Assembly: GCA_017998095.1 (NCBI GenBank)
Contig: JAGODU010000002.1
Location: 1-64,000 of the forward strand
Direction of reading: 5' to 3'
Length of the DNA: 64,000 bases
From: Prolixibacteraceae bacterium
GTDB lineage: Bacteria > Bacteroidota > Bacteroidia > Bacteroidales > Prolixibacteraceae
Shown here: in pieces, positions 43,164 through 52,995 of the stretch
Layout of the letters: each line of letters begins with the position of its first letter
Numbering within the stretch: position 1 is the stretch's first letter
Made by a program: the position numbers and the translations under genes
The notes under the pieces: generated by a model
Databases searched by the model: none
What the model saw: only the letters and a program-made list of their open reading frames with translations
Told to the model about the DNA's origin: nothing

Positions 43164-44297
43164 TTAAATATTTTTCTTTAAACGGATAATTCTGTCGTAT
43201 GATTCTTTTATTCTTTCCCTGCTTATCTTGCCTTCATAAATAAGCTTTTTAATAATTTCAATTCCTTTTGGAACTATTTCACTGTCGTATGTTTTAACAT
43301 TGTTGGAGAATAATAAAATATCACAACCTGCTGAAATAGTTTTTTCAATAGCTTCTTCAAGGCCATAAATTTCAGAAATTGCACCCATATCCAAAGCATC
43401 AGTAACAACAACTCCCTTATAATTAAGATCACCCCGAAGAATATTTGTAATTATATTTCTTGACATCGTAGCAGGATATAGTGAATCAAGATTTCGGTTA
43501 AAGACGTGGGATGTCATTATCATATTGCATTTATCTTCTGAAATAAGCTTTTTGTAAGGTTCAAGTTCAACGCTATTCCATGTTTCAGAAACATCTGTAA
43601 ATCCAAGGTGAGAATCACCCATGGCACTGCCATGGCCAGGAAAGTGCTTACAGCAACTAAGAATTTTCGACTTTTTATATTCATCAATAAAAATCTCTGC
43701 ATGAAATACAACTGAATCAGGATCTGCAGAAAAACTCCTTTCCAAAGCACCAATAGCCGGACTATAAGGGTTTATGTTAAGATCAACAACAGGTGCAAAG
43801 TTTACATTTATTCCCATATCCGTTAAGGTTAAAGAAATCACTGAAGCATAAAACCTGGTAGAGTCTTCGTTGTTTAATTTTCCCAGATACTGAGCAGAAA
43901 CTGTAGCCGGAAACCCGTAACTTGTTTTAAGTCTGCAAACATTTCCCCCTTCCTGATCTATAGCTACCAATAATTTTTCTTCACTATAAGATTTTAAGTC
44001 TACTACCAGCTTATTCAACTGTTCTCCTGAAACGACATTTCGGGGTCTTGATTGCGAAGGTCCATCTTTTTCAAAAAGAATGACACCCCCAATTTTATAA
44101 TCCTGAATATCTCTTACTATATGGTTATCACCTGAAAGTTCAGTTCCACGGAACCCAACTAAAAACATTTGAGCAATCTGTTCCTCCAGAGAAGGAATAT
44201 CATCATTGTCTTTCTCACAACTGTAAAGCAAAAACGATAAAACCAGAATAATTAATAAATACTTGAAAAATCTTTTAATTAGCATTTTAAGTTTCAA
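43164..44297 (-). CDS. GH3 beta-N-acetylhexosaminidase lipoprotein (NagZ-like)
   Basis: A 377-residue lipoprotein (lipobox LLYSC, Cys27) with a single GH3 barrel. NagZ motifs: the KHFPGHGSAMGDSH loop with the His acid/base assisted by Asp, and the nucleophile Asp in VVTDALDMGAI. EGGNVCRL and INVNFAPVVDLN are also family hallmarks. It would remove terminal GlcNAc from peptidoglycan fragments or glycans in the periplasm. Its promoter region is shared with the divergent tcdA gene. Confidence 0.88.
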   Translation of the reverse strand: MKLKMLIKRFFKYLLIILVLSFLLYSCEKDNDDIPSLEEQIAQMFLVGFRGTELSGDNHIVRDIQDYKIGGVILFEKDGPSQSRPRNVVSGEQLNKLVVDLKSYSEEKLLVAIDQEGGNVCRLKTSYGFPATVSAQYLGKLNNEDSTRFYASVISLTLTDMGINVNFAPVVDLNINPYSPAIGALERSFSADPDSVVFHAEIFIDEYKKSKILSCCKHFPGHGSAMGDSHLGFTDVSETWNSVELEPYKKLISEDKCNMIMTSHVFNRNLDSLYPATMSRNIITNILRGDLNYKGVVVTDALDMGAISEIYGLEEAIEKTISAGCDILLFSNNVKTYDSEIVPKGIEIIKKLIYEGKISRERIKESYDRIIRLKKNI

Positions 44298-44365
44298 TAA
44301 AAATTTATGTAAATAAACTAATTTTTTGATTTCTTTTTAATTTCGTGGCAATATTTAAAATTAAT

Positions 44366-45154
44366 ATGATTTCAGAAAAAGACATTTTCCAGCGCACAAA
44401 ATTATTGCTCGGAGAAGAATTGATACAAAAAATCGGGGCCGTGAAAGTTATACTCTTTGGAGTTGGAGGAGTTGGCAGCTGGTGTGCTGAAAGTCTTGTA
44501 AGAAGCGGCATCAGGCACTTAACAATTGTAGATTCCGACAACATTTGCCCCAGTAATATAAACAGGCAATTACACGCAACAATCAGGACAGTAAACATGT
44601 CAAAGGTTGAAGTCATGAAACAAAGGCTACTAGAGATTAATCCGTGTGCTGAAATAATAGCATTGCATAAAGTTTACAATAGTGAAACTGCTGATAGTTT
44701 TGAATTAAATAATTTCGATTACATAATTGATGCAATAGATACGCTATCTAATAAAATTGATCTTATTAGAAAAGCAACCCGTACCAATGCTGAATTTTTC
44801 TCATCAATGGGTGCAGGTTTAAAGATTGATCCAACAAGAATCAGAGTTGCTGAATTCTGGAAAGTAAAAGGGTGTCCATTAGGTCATTTTGTAAGAAAAA
44901 AAATAAGAAAGGGCGATTTACCTGCAAAAAAATTCATGTGTGTATATAGCGAGGAACTACTCGAAAATAAAGGCGGTGAAAAAGAAAAGAATGACATTTC
45001 TGATAATCAGCAAAATACAAGAACTCCATTTATTAATGGTACAATAGCACATATGACTGCAATCTTTGGGTTTACATTAGCCGGATTAGTAATCCAGGAT
45101 ATAAAACGTCAATTAGATGAAGATTTTACCAGGAGAAATACAGTAATTGAATAG
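44366..45154 (+). CDS. tcdA: tRNA threonylcarbamoyladenosine dehydratase
   Basis: About 262 residues from the ATG at 44366; an in-frame GTG seven codons upstream was not used because MISEKDIFQRT aligns with the family start. The E1-like ThiF fold has the ATP loop VGGVGSWCAESL, VDSDNICPSNINRQ, and the catalytic Cys region CPLGHFVRK. TcdA cyclises t6A at position 37 of ANN-reading tRNAs. Followed by the large palindrome at 45179. Confidence 0.92.
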   Translation: MISEKDIFQRTKLLLGEELIQKIGAVKVILFGVGGVGSWCAESLVRSGIRHLTIVDSDNICPSNINRQLHATIRTVNMSKVEVMKQRLLEINPCAEIIALHKVYNSETADSFELNNFDYIIDAIDTLSNKIDLIRKATRTNAEFFSSMGAGLKIDPTRIRVAEFWKVKGCPLGHFVRKKIRKGDLPAKKFMCVYSEELLENKGGEKEKNDISDNQQNTRTPFINGTIAHMTAIFGFTLAGLVIQDIKRQLDEDFTRRNTVIE

Positions 45155-45423
45155 CTACCTTATTCGAATCAGCCAGCCACCAAATTACCACCAAAGAGCC
45201 TGTTTCTCCCTTTAGAAAGGAGTGTAAGGGGAGAAACAGGCTCTTTGGTGGTAATTTGGTATTAGTTTGCTTTCCATTTGATATTGCTTAAGAAAACAAA
45301 ATTCACTTTTATGAGTAAAAATATTTATACTCATAAATTAAATAAAAAGTAAAAGCTTTTTTTAGCAGGACTAAAGCATATATTTTTTAGGTTTGAAGTA
45401 CTTTTTCCCTTAAACTAAAAAAT
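45155..45423. other. 269-bp spacer holding a long perfect palindrome
   Basis: Apart from the 82-bp inverted repeat at 45179-45260 the spacer is AT-rich. An imperfect -7-like TATATTTT lies near 45381-45388, about 35 bases before the next gene. No coding sequence is supported. Confidence 0.6.
45179..45260. repeat. 82-bp element: 32-bp perfect inverted repeat
   Basis: The left arm (45179-45210, beginning ACCAAATTACCACC) is the exact reverse complement of the right arm (45229-45260, ending GGTGGTAATTTGGT). The 18-base loop has its own small CCTTT/AAAGG pairing with the arm edge. A 32-bp perfect stem is far longer than an ordinary intrinsic terminator, and no T-run follows. It looks like a MITE-like or dispersed palindromic element placed after tcdA, though no clear target-site duplication flanks it. 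Confidence 0.85.
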
Positions 45424-48087
45424 ATGAAACCAAATTCTTTTCTACCAGTAAAGATTATTGCAATTATATTAGTGCTTCTGTTACTCCTGTATTCAAAATC
45501 AAGAGTTAATGCTCAAACTATTGTTTCCTATGATTGCGCAAATTTTGTCGGAAATGAAGTACAGCTTCCCGTAAAAAAATGTATTGAAGGTATCAAAGCA
45601 AGCCCAATAACCAGAGGTTCAGGAATAAAGCCTTATCCACGTGAGGGGGTTTTTAATTCAAACATTTGGTCTATAAAACCTATGATTGAACTAAATGACT
45701 ATCTTGAATTTACATTAACACCTGATTGCGGTAAAATACTTAAAATCAAGTATATTGAAATGCGTCACATTAGATCGCCAAAGGGGCCGAAATGGTTTTC
45801 AGTTAGAACCAGCTACGATTCATTTGCAAGTGATCTGAATGGAATTATTATAAAGACTGATAAGCTTGACCTTATAACATCATACTTTAATAATTTAACA
45901 TTAGAAACAGATAACCCATTAACAATCAGAATATACGCATATTATGCAGATCTGGAAGTGGGATTATGGGGAATTGGTGGATATGGCGGAAGTGATCTTG
46001 TTGTTACGGGGACGGTAAAGTCAAAACCTTTCATAATAAATGAGGTGGATATTGATACTTACGGATATGATAATGAAGAATTTGTTGAAATATATGATGG
46101 AGGATGCGGATCAAAGAGTTTGGACGGACACCTTCTGGTATTTTATGACGGTTCGACAAATAAGTCATACAGGACAATTGATTTGTCTGGGAATTCTACT
46201 GATGGAAATGGATATTTTGTTGTAGGCAATGAAAACTCAAGCTATTCAAATCTACCGGTTTTCTCTTCTACAGACAACATTAAAAACGGATCGCATGCTA
46301 TTGCAATCTATAAAGGCAAACCGGAAGATTTTCCTGATGGTACTGATGTTGACACTATTAACCTTGTAGATGCTTTAGTATATAAAAACAACACACCAGA
46401 ACCTGCGGGATTAGCAATTTTACTTAAAAAAGGAGAAGTTATAAAAGATGAAAATAGCACAGGAAGATCAAATGAATATTCACTACAAAGAATAGGTGAC
46501 GGTTCCGGAGGAGAAAGAAGAACAAACTCAATAATTCCTGCCTTCCCTACTCCCGGATTAAAAAATTATGATGCTGTATGGACTGGAGATAGTGATAAAA
46601 AATGGGAAAACGGATTAAACTGGACACCAAATTTAATTACTCCTGATCAAAATGCAAAGGTTTTTATTTCAGGAGGGCTAACTTCTTATCCTTCAACAGA
46701 AACAATTCAACAAACAGATAAAATAGTTATTGATGATGGAGCAAGAATAAACAATCAGGAAAATATAATTTCAAATGAAGTATCTGTGATACATAAAATC
46801 ATATATAGCAATCAGACACCTGATCACTGGCAATACTTCACTCCAGTAATTAAAAATATAAGAGTAGCTGATTTATTATCTCAAAATAGCAGGAATGATC
46901 TCTGGATTGCTAAATATGACAACTCTATTTCAGGAGAAATAAATAACTGCTGGAACTTTGATTTTCAACCAGAAAGTGAGCTGGAAAATATTTCCGGATA
47001 TGCAGTTGCATCAGTATATGATGAATCAGAAGAAGGAAAAGAAAAAACAACACCCTGGCAGACAATTATAATGAGCGGACTTCCTATAGATGCTGAAAAT
47101 CCAATATCTGTTTCTTTAAAAGAAGGTTGGAACCTTATAGGAAATCCCTATTTAACTTCAATCGACTGGTTTGATCATCAAAACATTGATTACACTTTTA
47201 TACAAGGGAAGGCTGCTTACAAATACAATCCTTCAACCGATAGTTATATAACATTGATAAGTGACGAAAACGGAAGCGGGATAGTTTTGCCTGAAGGAAA
47301 TGATCAATACATTTCATCAGGACAAGGTTATTTTTTGAATTCAATATCAGAAAACACATTCAATTTAAATCCCGGATGTCGTGCTGATGCTTCAACTATG
47401 TTTTTAAAATCTTCCAAATTAGAAGACTATATCAAACTTGTTGTCAATGATGGAAAAAGTTCAGATGAGACATTAATAAGCATGAGTGATAATGTATCAG
47501 ATGGCTATGACAATTGTGATGCAGAAAAGTTTTTATCATCAAATATTGAAAATGTTCAGATATACTCAACAATTGAAGGAGGAAAAAAACTTGTTTTTAA
47601 TGCGATAAAGTCAATACAATCTGAAATAAACATTTCAATAAATTCCAAACCTGGGATGGAATTAAAACTTAAAGTTGAAGGGAACTTAAAAAATCACAAA
47701 GTTGAAAATATAATAGTAAAAGACATTATAAAAGAGGAAGAAAGAAATATCAAAGTTGATGAATGTATTGATTTTAAAATGCCTGATAATCAATGTCAAT
47801 TAAAACTATCAATATCATTTAATGAATTAAAAACGAATACATTTTCAAATAAACACAATGAATATGATCCTGTAATAAAGTATTCAGGAGGAATACTTTA
47901 TTTTATTTCAGAAAAACGTTATCCAAGTAAAATATTGATCTCTGATTATCTAGGGAGAAAAGTATTATCTAGTTACATAAACTGTAATGAAATTTCTTTT
48001 CCTGTAAATTTGAATAGCGGTATATATATAGTCACATTTATCAATAACGATTTCGTTGTCTCAAAAAAAATATCCATAACCAAATAA
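45424..48087 (+). CDS. T9SS-exported lamin-tail-domain surface protein
   Basis: An 887-residue protein with a signal peptide (about 1-31), a beta-sandwich N-terminal region (about 33-198), a lamin tail domain (about 200-345: FIINEVDIDTYGYDNEEFVEIYD and DGNGYFVVGN), a long region of uncertain fold with WNLIGNPY repeats-like segments, and a C-terminal T9SS-type tail (about 815-887: ILISDYLGRKV, LNSGIYIVTF). Lamin tail domains in bacteria are found in secreted proteins attached to the surface. Followed 10 bp downstream by a tiny membrane protein. Confidence 0.75.
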   Translation: MKPNSFLPVKIIAIILVLLLLLYSKSRVNAQTIVSYDCANFVGNEVQLPVKKCIEGIKASPITRGSGIKPYPREGVFNSNIWSIKPMIELNDYLEFTLTPDCGKILKIKYIEMRHIRSPKGPKWFSVRTSYDSFASDLNGIIIKTDKLDLITSYFNNLTLETDNPLTIRIYAYYADLEVGLWGIGGYGGSDLVVTGTVKSKPFIINEVDIDTYGYDNEEFVEIYDGGCGSKSLDGHLLVFYDGSTNKSYRTIDLSGNSTDGNGYFVVGNENSSYSNLPVFSSTDNIKNGSHAIAIYKGKPEDFPDGTDVDTINLVDALVYKNNTPEPAGLAILLKKGEVIKDENSTGRSNEYSLQRIGDGSGGERRTNSIIPAFPTPGLKNYDAVWTGDSDKKWENGLNWTPNLITPDQNAKVFISGGLTSYPSTETIQQTDKIVIDDGARINNQENIISNEVSVIHKIIYSNQTPDHWQYFTPVIKNIRVADLLSQNSRNDLWIAKYDNSISGEINNCWNFDFQPESELENISGYAVASVYDESEEGKEKTTPWQTIIMSGLPIDAENPISVSLKEGWNLIGNPYLTSIDWFDHQNIDYTFIQGKAAYKYNPSTDSYITLISDENGSGIVLPEGNDQYISSGQGYFLNSISENTFNLNPGCRADASTMFLKSSKLEDYIKLVVNDGKSSDETLISMSDNVSDGYDNCDAEKFLSSNIENVQIYSTIEGGKKLVFNAIKSIQSEINISINSKPGMELKLKVEGNLKNHKVENIIVKDIIKEEERNIKVDECIDFKMPDNQCQLKLSISFNELKTNTFSNKHNEYDPVIKYSGGILYFISEKRYPSKILISDYLGRKVLSSYINCNEISFPVNLNSGIYIVTFINNDFVVSKKISITK

Positions 48088-48097
48088 AATAAGAAAC

Positions 48098-48286
48098 ATG
48101 AAGCTAAAATCGATTTTAACGGGAATATTCTTTTTTATTACTACTCAGTTAATGATGGCTCAACCCAGGCCACCACAAATACCTGATGGTAATCCAGTAC
48201 CATTTAACAACGTTGTCCCGGTATTACTGTTATTTTCAATTGTTTTTCTTTTGAAAAGGGATGAATCAGATATCTTTAAAGAATGA
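48098..48286 (+). CDS. Small sorting-tag-like membrane protein (PID-CTERM-like)
   Basis: A 62-residue protein: signal peptide (about 1-21, ending MMAQP), a Pro-rich linker (PRPPQIPDGNPVPF), one hydrophobic segment (VVPVLLLFSIVFLL) and a basic/acidic end. Bacteroidota encode many such miniature proteins with a GNPVPIDGG-type motif followed by a membrane span; some are described as PID-CTERM sorting domains. Here the I-D is replaced by F-N. It directly follows a T9SS surface protein gene. Its role is unknown. The stop lies five bases from the convergent cstA gene. Confidence 0.6.
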   Translation: MKLKSILTGIFFFITTQLMMAQPRPPQIPDGNPVPFNNVVPVLLLFSIVFLLKRDESDIFKE

Positions 48287-48290
48287 AGAA

Positions 48291-50027
48291 TTATTTTGAT
48301 GTCTTGTCCTTATTTAGTTTCTTTTTAAAAAACAAAACATAAAATATTTCAATCGTCAGAATAAGAGAAAGTATACAAATAACAACTGAAACAATTGGTA
48401 CAGGGTTACTATTCAATGACAATTTGGCATCAGCAAACCAGTTTTGCTGAATTAGAACAAGAAGTGCCCAGTTTGACATTAAATACATAAACAATGCAGG
48501 AATAAAAGTAAAAATCCATGCTTTTTTTCGTTTTGAAGTTTGATGTAGCCAAACACTTATACCGAACAATGTGATAGCGGCAAGCATTTGGTTGGAGGAT
48601 CCAAAAATATTCCAGAATATTTTCCATGATGGGACTATATTACCATTGGCATCAGTAAGACTGATTGAAACAAAAAATAAAGGGACACCAACAGATACAG
48701 TAGCAGCTATAATTTTTCCAATAAGATGTTTCCAACCTGTAAGTTCCTGAATAATATATCTGGAAAGTCGGGCACAAACATCAAGCGTATCGTAAACGAA
48801 AGTAGTAAAAGCCATTAATCCGAAGGAAATGCCAAAGGCAGCAGAAATTCCAATCAGTTCAACGAACTTACCAATACCTGAAGCAAAAATGAAGTTAGGA
48901 GAGCTTTTAACAAGATTGTCATTTTCAAATAGAATCATTACACAGGCAAGAGCAACAATAGCGACCATTGCTTCCATTAGCATCATTCCATAACCAACGA
49001 TTTTAGAATCGCTTTCTTTATAAAGTTGTTTGGAGGTGGTTCCGCTTCCAACAAGAGAATGGAAACCGGAGCAAGCACCACAGGCAATAGTAACAAAAAG
49101 TAAAGGGAACATAGGGAACCATCCGCTTTGAGTTTCATCTCCAAAAGTTGTAAAGGCCGGATATTGAATTGAAAAACCTCCGAAAATCAATCCAATTGCA
49201 GCAGTAAGTAAAGAAGCATACATAAAATATCCGCCAAGATGACCACGTGGTTGGAGTAAAAGCCACATAGGAATTACAGAGGCTACAAGACAATAAATAA
49301 GAATAAAAGCATTCCATATTTTATGAGCTGACAAAACAGAGATATTAAAAATAGATTCCAGCTGGAAAGGTATATATGGTCCAATCCAAATTGAAAAGCC
49401 AACTAATGGCAAAAATATAATAGTTGCCCAAGTCAGCGATAATTTCGTCTTTTTCAGAAGAATGCCCATTATCATTGGAAGAATAAGATACAAGAGAGAC
49501 GAAGTAGCAATAGCCCCTCCTCCTACGCTTTCTCCATTTTCGAGAATAACAGTACCTGTAAAAGAGCTTGAGGTAATATCAGTAAAAGCAACAATGACAT
49601 AAACCAATGAAATCCAGATAAAAATTAAGAATAAGATCCAAGCTCTTTTAGAAACGTTATGACGTATAACTTCAGTTATAGATTTAGCGTGGTGCCTGAC
49701 AGATGAAATGATAGACCCCATATCATGTACCCCACCAATAAAAATAGATCCAAGAATAATCCAAATTAAAGCAGGTACCCAACCAAACATTATACCTGCA
49801 ATTATAGGTCCGGAAATTGGGCCTGCACCTGAAATAGCAGAGAAGTGCTGACCGGTTAGAAATTTATTATCAGTCGGGACAAAGTCTACACCATCGTTAT
49901 TTAAAACAGCAGGAGTAGTTTTAGAGTCATCCAGAAAAAAAACTTTCTTGGAAAGATAGGATCCATAGATTTTATAAGCGGAAAATAATATTGCTGCTGC
50001 TCCAATAATAATGAAAAGAATATTCAT
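48291..50027 (-). CDS. cstA: CstA-type carbon starvation/peptide or pyruvate transporter
   Basis: A 578-residue membrane protein with about 15-16 spans. CstA hallmarks: the N-terminal FLTGQHFSAISGAGPISGPIIAG motif split by the first loop, GGVHDMGSIISSVRHHAKS, and late segments FGSSNQMLAAITL. Family members import peptides or pyruvate during starvation. The length is close to the shorter CstA forms (about 550-600). A 7-bp inverted repeat lies just before the start codon. Confidence 0.92.
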   Translation of the reverse strand: MNILFIIIGAAAILFSAYKIYGSYLSKKVFFLDDSKTTPAVLNNDGVDFVPTDNKFLTGQHFSAISGAGPISGPIIAGIMFGWVPALIWIILGSIFIGGVHDMGSIISSVRHHAKSITEVIRHNVSKRAWILFLIFIWISLVYVIVAFTDITSSSFTGTVILENGESVGGGAIATSSLLYLILPMIMGILLKKTKLSLTWATIIFLPLVGFSIWIGPYIPFQLESIFNISVLSAHKIWNAFILIYCLVASVIPMWLLLQPRGHLGGYFMYASLLTAAIGLIFGGFSIQYPAFTTFGDETQSGWFPMFPLLFVTIACGACSGFHSLVGSGTTSKQLYKESDSKIVGYGMMLMEAMVAIVALACVMILFENDNLVKSSPNFIFASGIGKFVELIGISAAFGISFGLMAFTTFVYDTLDVCARLSRYIIQELTGWKHLIGKIIAATVSVGVPLFFVSISLTDANGNIVPSWKIFWNIFGSSNQMLAAITLFGISVWLHQTSKRKKAWIFTFIPALFMYLMSNWALLVLIQQNWFADAKLSLNSNPVPIVSVVICILSLILTIEIFYVLFFKKKLNKDKTSK

Positions 50028-50045
50028 TGATTAAATTATTAATCA
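50028..50045. promoter_or_regulatory. Inverted repeat touching the cstA start codon
   Basis: TGATTAA-ATTA-TTAATCA (50028-50045) lies immediately before the cstA ATG (minus strand 50027). In the mRNA it could pair over the ribosome binding area, or the DNA could be an operator. All A/T-rich, so chance is a real alternative. Confidence 0.3.
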
Positions 50046-50125
50046 GGGAAATGGTTAAGATTTTTTCCTGAAAATTAATTTTATAAAATTAAATTAAACT
50101 AAATAATTATCAAAGTAGAAATTTA

Positions 50126-52774
50126 TCATTTATTCTGTTTTAGTAATTCTTCGATTTTAGAAATTTGATTTGAGGGATAAGAAGCTGTTGGTTTAAGTAT
50201 CAAGGCTTGTTTATAGAAATTAACAGCGACGGCATATTTTTTTTGATTAAATGCAGCATCTCCCTGTGAAATATTTCTATTGAATTCATTTTCAGCAGAA
50301 GAAGCTTTAGTTTGGTTCATTGCGTTTTCGACCAATTCAATTTTTTGCTTAACCAAGCTATCGTTAGGTTTCAGTCCAGATGCTTTTCTGTAAAAAAATC
50401 TGGCGACAGAATAATTGCCTGAATTATAAGCATCATTACCTTTAGAAATTGCATCATCAAACTCTTTATCATTGGTTCTTGATATTGTTGTAGAAGTCAA
50501 TTGATCAACAACTTTAAGTCTTTCCCTTACATAAACATCACCAGGCTTAGCCTCAAGTGCTTTAGTAAAATAAAACTTTGAAACATTGATATCACCAGTT
50601 TTAAAAGATTCTTCGCCCTTTTTAACCATTTCAACATATTTAGATTCATTGACATCAGTTCCTCTAATCATTCTTTCTACCTCATTTAACTTTTTAGTAG
50701 CTTCAGTATCTCCGGGTACTAATGCCAATGCCCTTCTGAAGTAAAATCTTGACACACCCCACTCTTCAGAATCCATGAATTGCTTACCTAAAGCCATTGC
50801 TTCTTTATATGCATCAAATTTTTCTTCTGCAGAAAGTGCATCAAGGTTATTAAAGTCGATCTCGTCCAATTTAGACTTGTTTTTTGATTGAGATGTAGTT
50901 TGTTTACTTAAAATTTCGTCAATTTTACTTATTTGAGATTGTGGATAATCCTGCCCGGGAATAAACTGCAAGGCTTTTTGGTAAAGTGAACGGGCAGGCG
51001 AATATGATTGCCTGAAAAATGCTTCATCGGCTTGCACAATTGCCTGATCATAATTATTCTGCAGTTGTAACAAACGTTTTTGTTCGTCACTCTCCCGGGA
51101 CAAGATTCCTCTAATATATCTTATTCTTTCCTTTGGATAACTTTCTGAGGGCATAAGATTAGAAGCTTTTTGATATTCGTCAATAGCTTCGTTATACTTC
51201 AGTTCATTATAAAGTTTATCAGCTGAGGCAATTAACTCCTGATATTGAACGCGGAATTGTTCTTCAGCTTTTAATCTTTCAAGTATAGCATCAATTTCTT
51301 TAATTTTCTGCAAAGCATATTTTTCATCTGGAATCAGTTCATGAGCTTTAACATAGCACTCACGTCCTTTGGCATATTCCTTTTCATAAACAAAAGCTTC
51401 GGCTTCTCTTAAAAGTCGGTTATAGTCGCCCCCTTTAAGCTGGAGTTTTGCTAGAATATCTGTTATATCAATAATTTGTTTTTTGGGGTATAGCTCCCAG
51501 CTTTGAATAGTCAGAGCGAGCTCATAATATTCAATAGCATCACGATACAGACGCTGATAAAAAAGATTATCTGCCTCCTTGACTGCATCATTATAAGCTT
51601 GTTTTCGGGCATCCTGCAGCCGTTTTTTTTCAGCTTCATCCCTTTCTTTTGCCATCTTAAGTGCCAGCTCGCTATTATCGAAAATCTCATCTATTTTCTT
51701 AAGCATACTCAGTGCATAGCAATTTTCATCAATTTGAGTGACTGCCATACCATAATAATCTTTAGCCTTTGCAACGTCTTCATTTTTTAAACTTAAATCA
51801 CCCTGGTTTATCAGCTCACTGTATTTAATCTTTCGTTGATTATAAACCTGATTTTTATGTGTCACTTCATTTTCAACAAGAGTTATCAGTTTTTTATTCT
51901 CATCGTCACAAGTCTGTATTTTTTCAACAAGCTGCTGATCGTCAGTCTTGATTGACATGGCTTGTCGGAATGCAACTTTGGCAACAGTATATTCGCGTTC
52001 TTTAAGCTTTTGGTCGCCATAATTAATATATTTCAGGAAATTGTTTTCAGAGGGAGATCCAAAAGTTTTAATAAGCTCATTTCTAATAATAATCTGATAA
52101 GCAAAGTCAATTCTTTCTCTAGGATACTTTTCAGTCATTTTCAACAAAACTGCCTCCCGGTATTTAAGCATTGAGTTTTCATAATCGCCTAATGAATAAA
52201 GTCTGTCTCCGTCAGAAATATACTGGTTATATTTTGAATTTAATGTTTTGACTTTCTGGCTTTCGTATTCTTCACATTTGGTTTTAACCTCAGTCCTTAC
52301 GCTTTCAATAAGCTTTGACATGTCAGATTTTTCTCTAAGAAATTCAGTATCAAAGTTATCAATCTTAGGATTATAGGAAATTTTACCGGATTGTTGTTTT
52401 GAATCTGACACACCGGGTACATTTTTATAAAGTAAAATTGACAGTTGATAAGGTGGAAATTGACAATTTTCAGAACAAACTTCAGCTGGTACACGAGTAT
52501 CTATCTCTATGCTTTTTGAGTAATAACCATCATTTAATACAATAAGTCGATAAAGCTGGTCAAGATCAACAGAAACAACAAAATTACCTGTCCGGTTGAT
52601 CTGCATATTTTGCAAAAGTGCGCCATTACGGTACACCTCTATCCGAGTGCCATCTACCATTCCCTGATCTACTTTAATTTTTCCGGTAATCTGAAAAACA
52701 CCTTTAGGTTTCTGAGTATTACCTGATAAAGGAAAAATCAAACAGATAATAATAACTGTTAAAAATCTTAACAT
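50126..52774 (-). CDS. Exported TPR-like repeat protein with N-terminal beta-sandwich
   Basis: An 882-residue protein with a signal peptide (about 1-20). A carboxypeptidase-regulatory-like beta domain follows (about 25-115: FQITGKIKVDQG, RNGALLQNMQ), then about 750 residues of tetratricopeptide-like helices. A repeated unit reads A(D/E)xL(F/Y)xxxxYxxAxxxYxKAxxLxPxxxYPxxxIxxIxxI. The repeats sit after Lys/Gln-rich linkers. Such periplasmic TPR proteins may assemble envelope complexes in Bacteroidota. A promoter-like box lies 32 bases upstream. Confidence 0.7.
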   Translation of the reverse strand: MLRFLTVIIICLIFPLSGNTQKPKGVFQITGKIKVDQGMVDGTRIEVYRNGALLQNMQINRTGNFVVSVDLDQLYRLIVLNDGYYSKSIEIDTRVPAEVCSENCQFPPYQLSILLYKNVPGVSDSKQQSGKISYNPKIDNFDTEFLREKSDMSKLIESVRTEVKTKCEEYESQKVKTLNSKYNQYISDGDRLYSLGDYENSMLKYREAVLLKMTEKYPRERIDFAYQIIIRNELIKTFGSPSENNFLKYINYGDQKLKEREYTVAKVAFRQAMSIKTDDQQLVEKIQTCDDENKKLITLVENEVTHKNQVYNQRKIKYSELINQGDLSLKNEDVAKAKDYYGMAVTQIDENCYALSMLKKIDEIFDNSELALKMAKERDEAEKKRLQDARKQAYNDAVKEADNLFYQRLYRDAIEYYELALTIQSWELYPKKQIIDITDILAKLQLKGGDYNRLLREAEAFVYEKEYAKGRECYVKAHELIPDEKYALQKIKEIDAILERLKAEEQFRVQYQELIASADKLYNELKYNEAIDEYQKASNLMPSESYPKERIRYIRGILSRESDEQKRLLQLQNNYDQAIVQADEAFFRQSYSPARSLYQKALQFIPGQDYPQSQISKIDEILSKQTTSQSKNKSKLDEIDFNNLDALSAEEKFDAYKEAMALGKQFMDSEEWGVSRFYFRRALALVPGDTEATKKLNEVERMIRGTDVNESKYVEMVKKGEESFKTGDINVSKFYFTKALEAKPGDVYVRERLKVVDQLTSTTISRTNDKEFDDAISKGNDAYNSGNYSVARFFYRKASGLKPNDSLVKQKIELVENAMNQTKASSAENEFNRNISQGDAAFNQKKYAVAVNFYKQALILKPTASYPSNQISKIEELLKQNK

Positions 52775-52805
52775 AGCACTTTTTTACCAGTTCACTTACC
52801 CCTAT

Positions 52806-52836
52806 CAAATTTAAAATTCAATTTACCAAAAACCAA
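52806..52836 (-). promoter_or_regulatory. Promoter for the TPR protein gene
   Basis: On the minus strand TAAATTTG (52806-52813) matches TAnnTTTG and TTG (52834-52836) lies 20 bases upstream, the expected -33 spacing. Transcription would begin near 52799, about 25 bases before the ATG at 52774. Confidence 0.5.
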
Positions 52837-52966
52837 CTATTATTGATTTAAAATTACAGAATATCAAAAGATTTGGGATTAAAACTGTATAATATCCATA
52901 AAATCATAATAAATATCATATTTGATCAATAGAGTATAGATTTTAAAAAACTCATACATTTTTGAT

Positions 52967-52974
52967 TATTTTTG
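52967..52974 (+). promoter_or_regulatory. -7 box for the GH5-like gene
   Basis: TATTTTTG matches TAnnTTTG and lies 22 bases before ATG 52996. It overlaps the longer TTG-started version of the frame and so favours the internal ATG as start. Confidence 0.4.
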
Positions 52975-52995
52975 GTAAATACAAAAAAAGGGAAT

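Noticed and set aside
45179..45260. Ordinary rho-independent terminator
   Set aside because: A 32-bp stem with an 18-base loop and no T-run is unlike intrinsic terminators; listed instead as a palindromic element.
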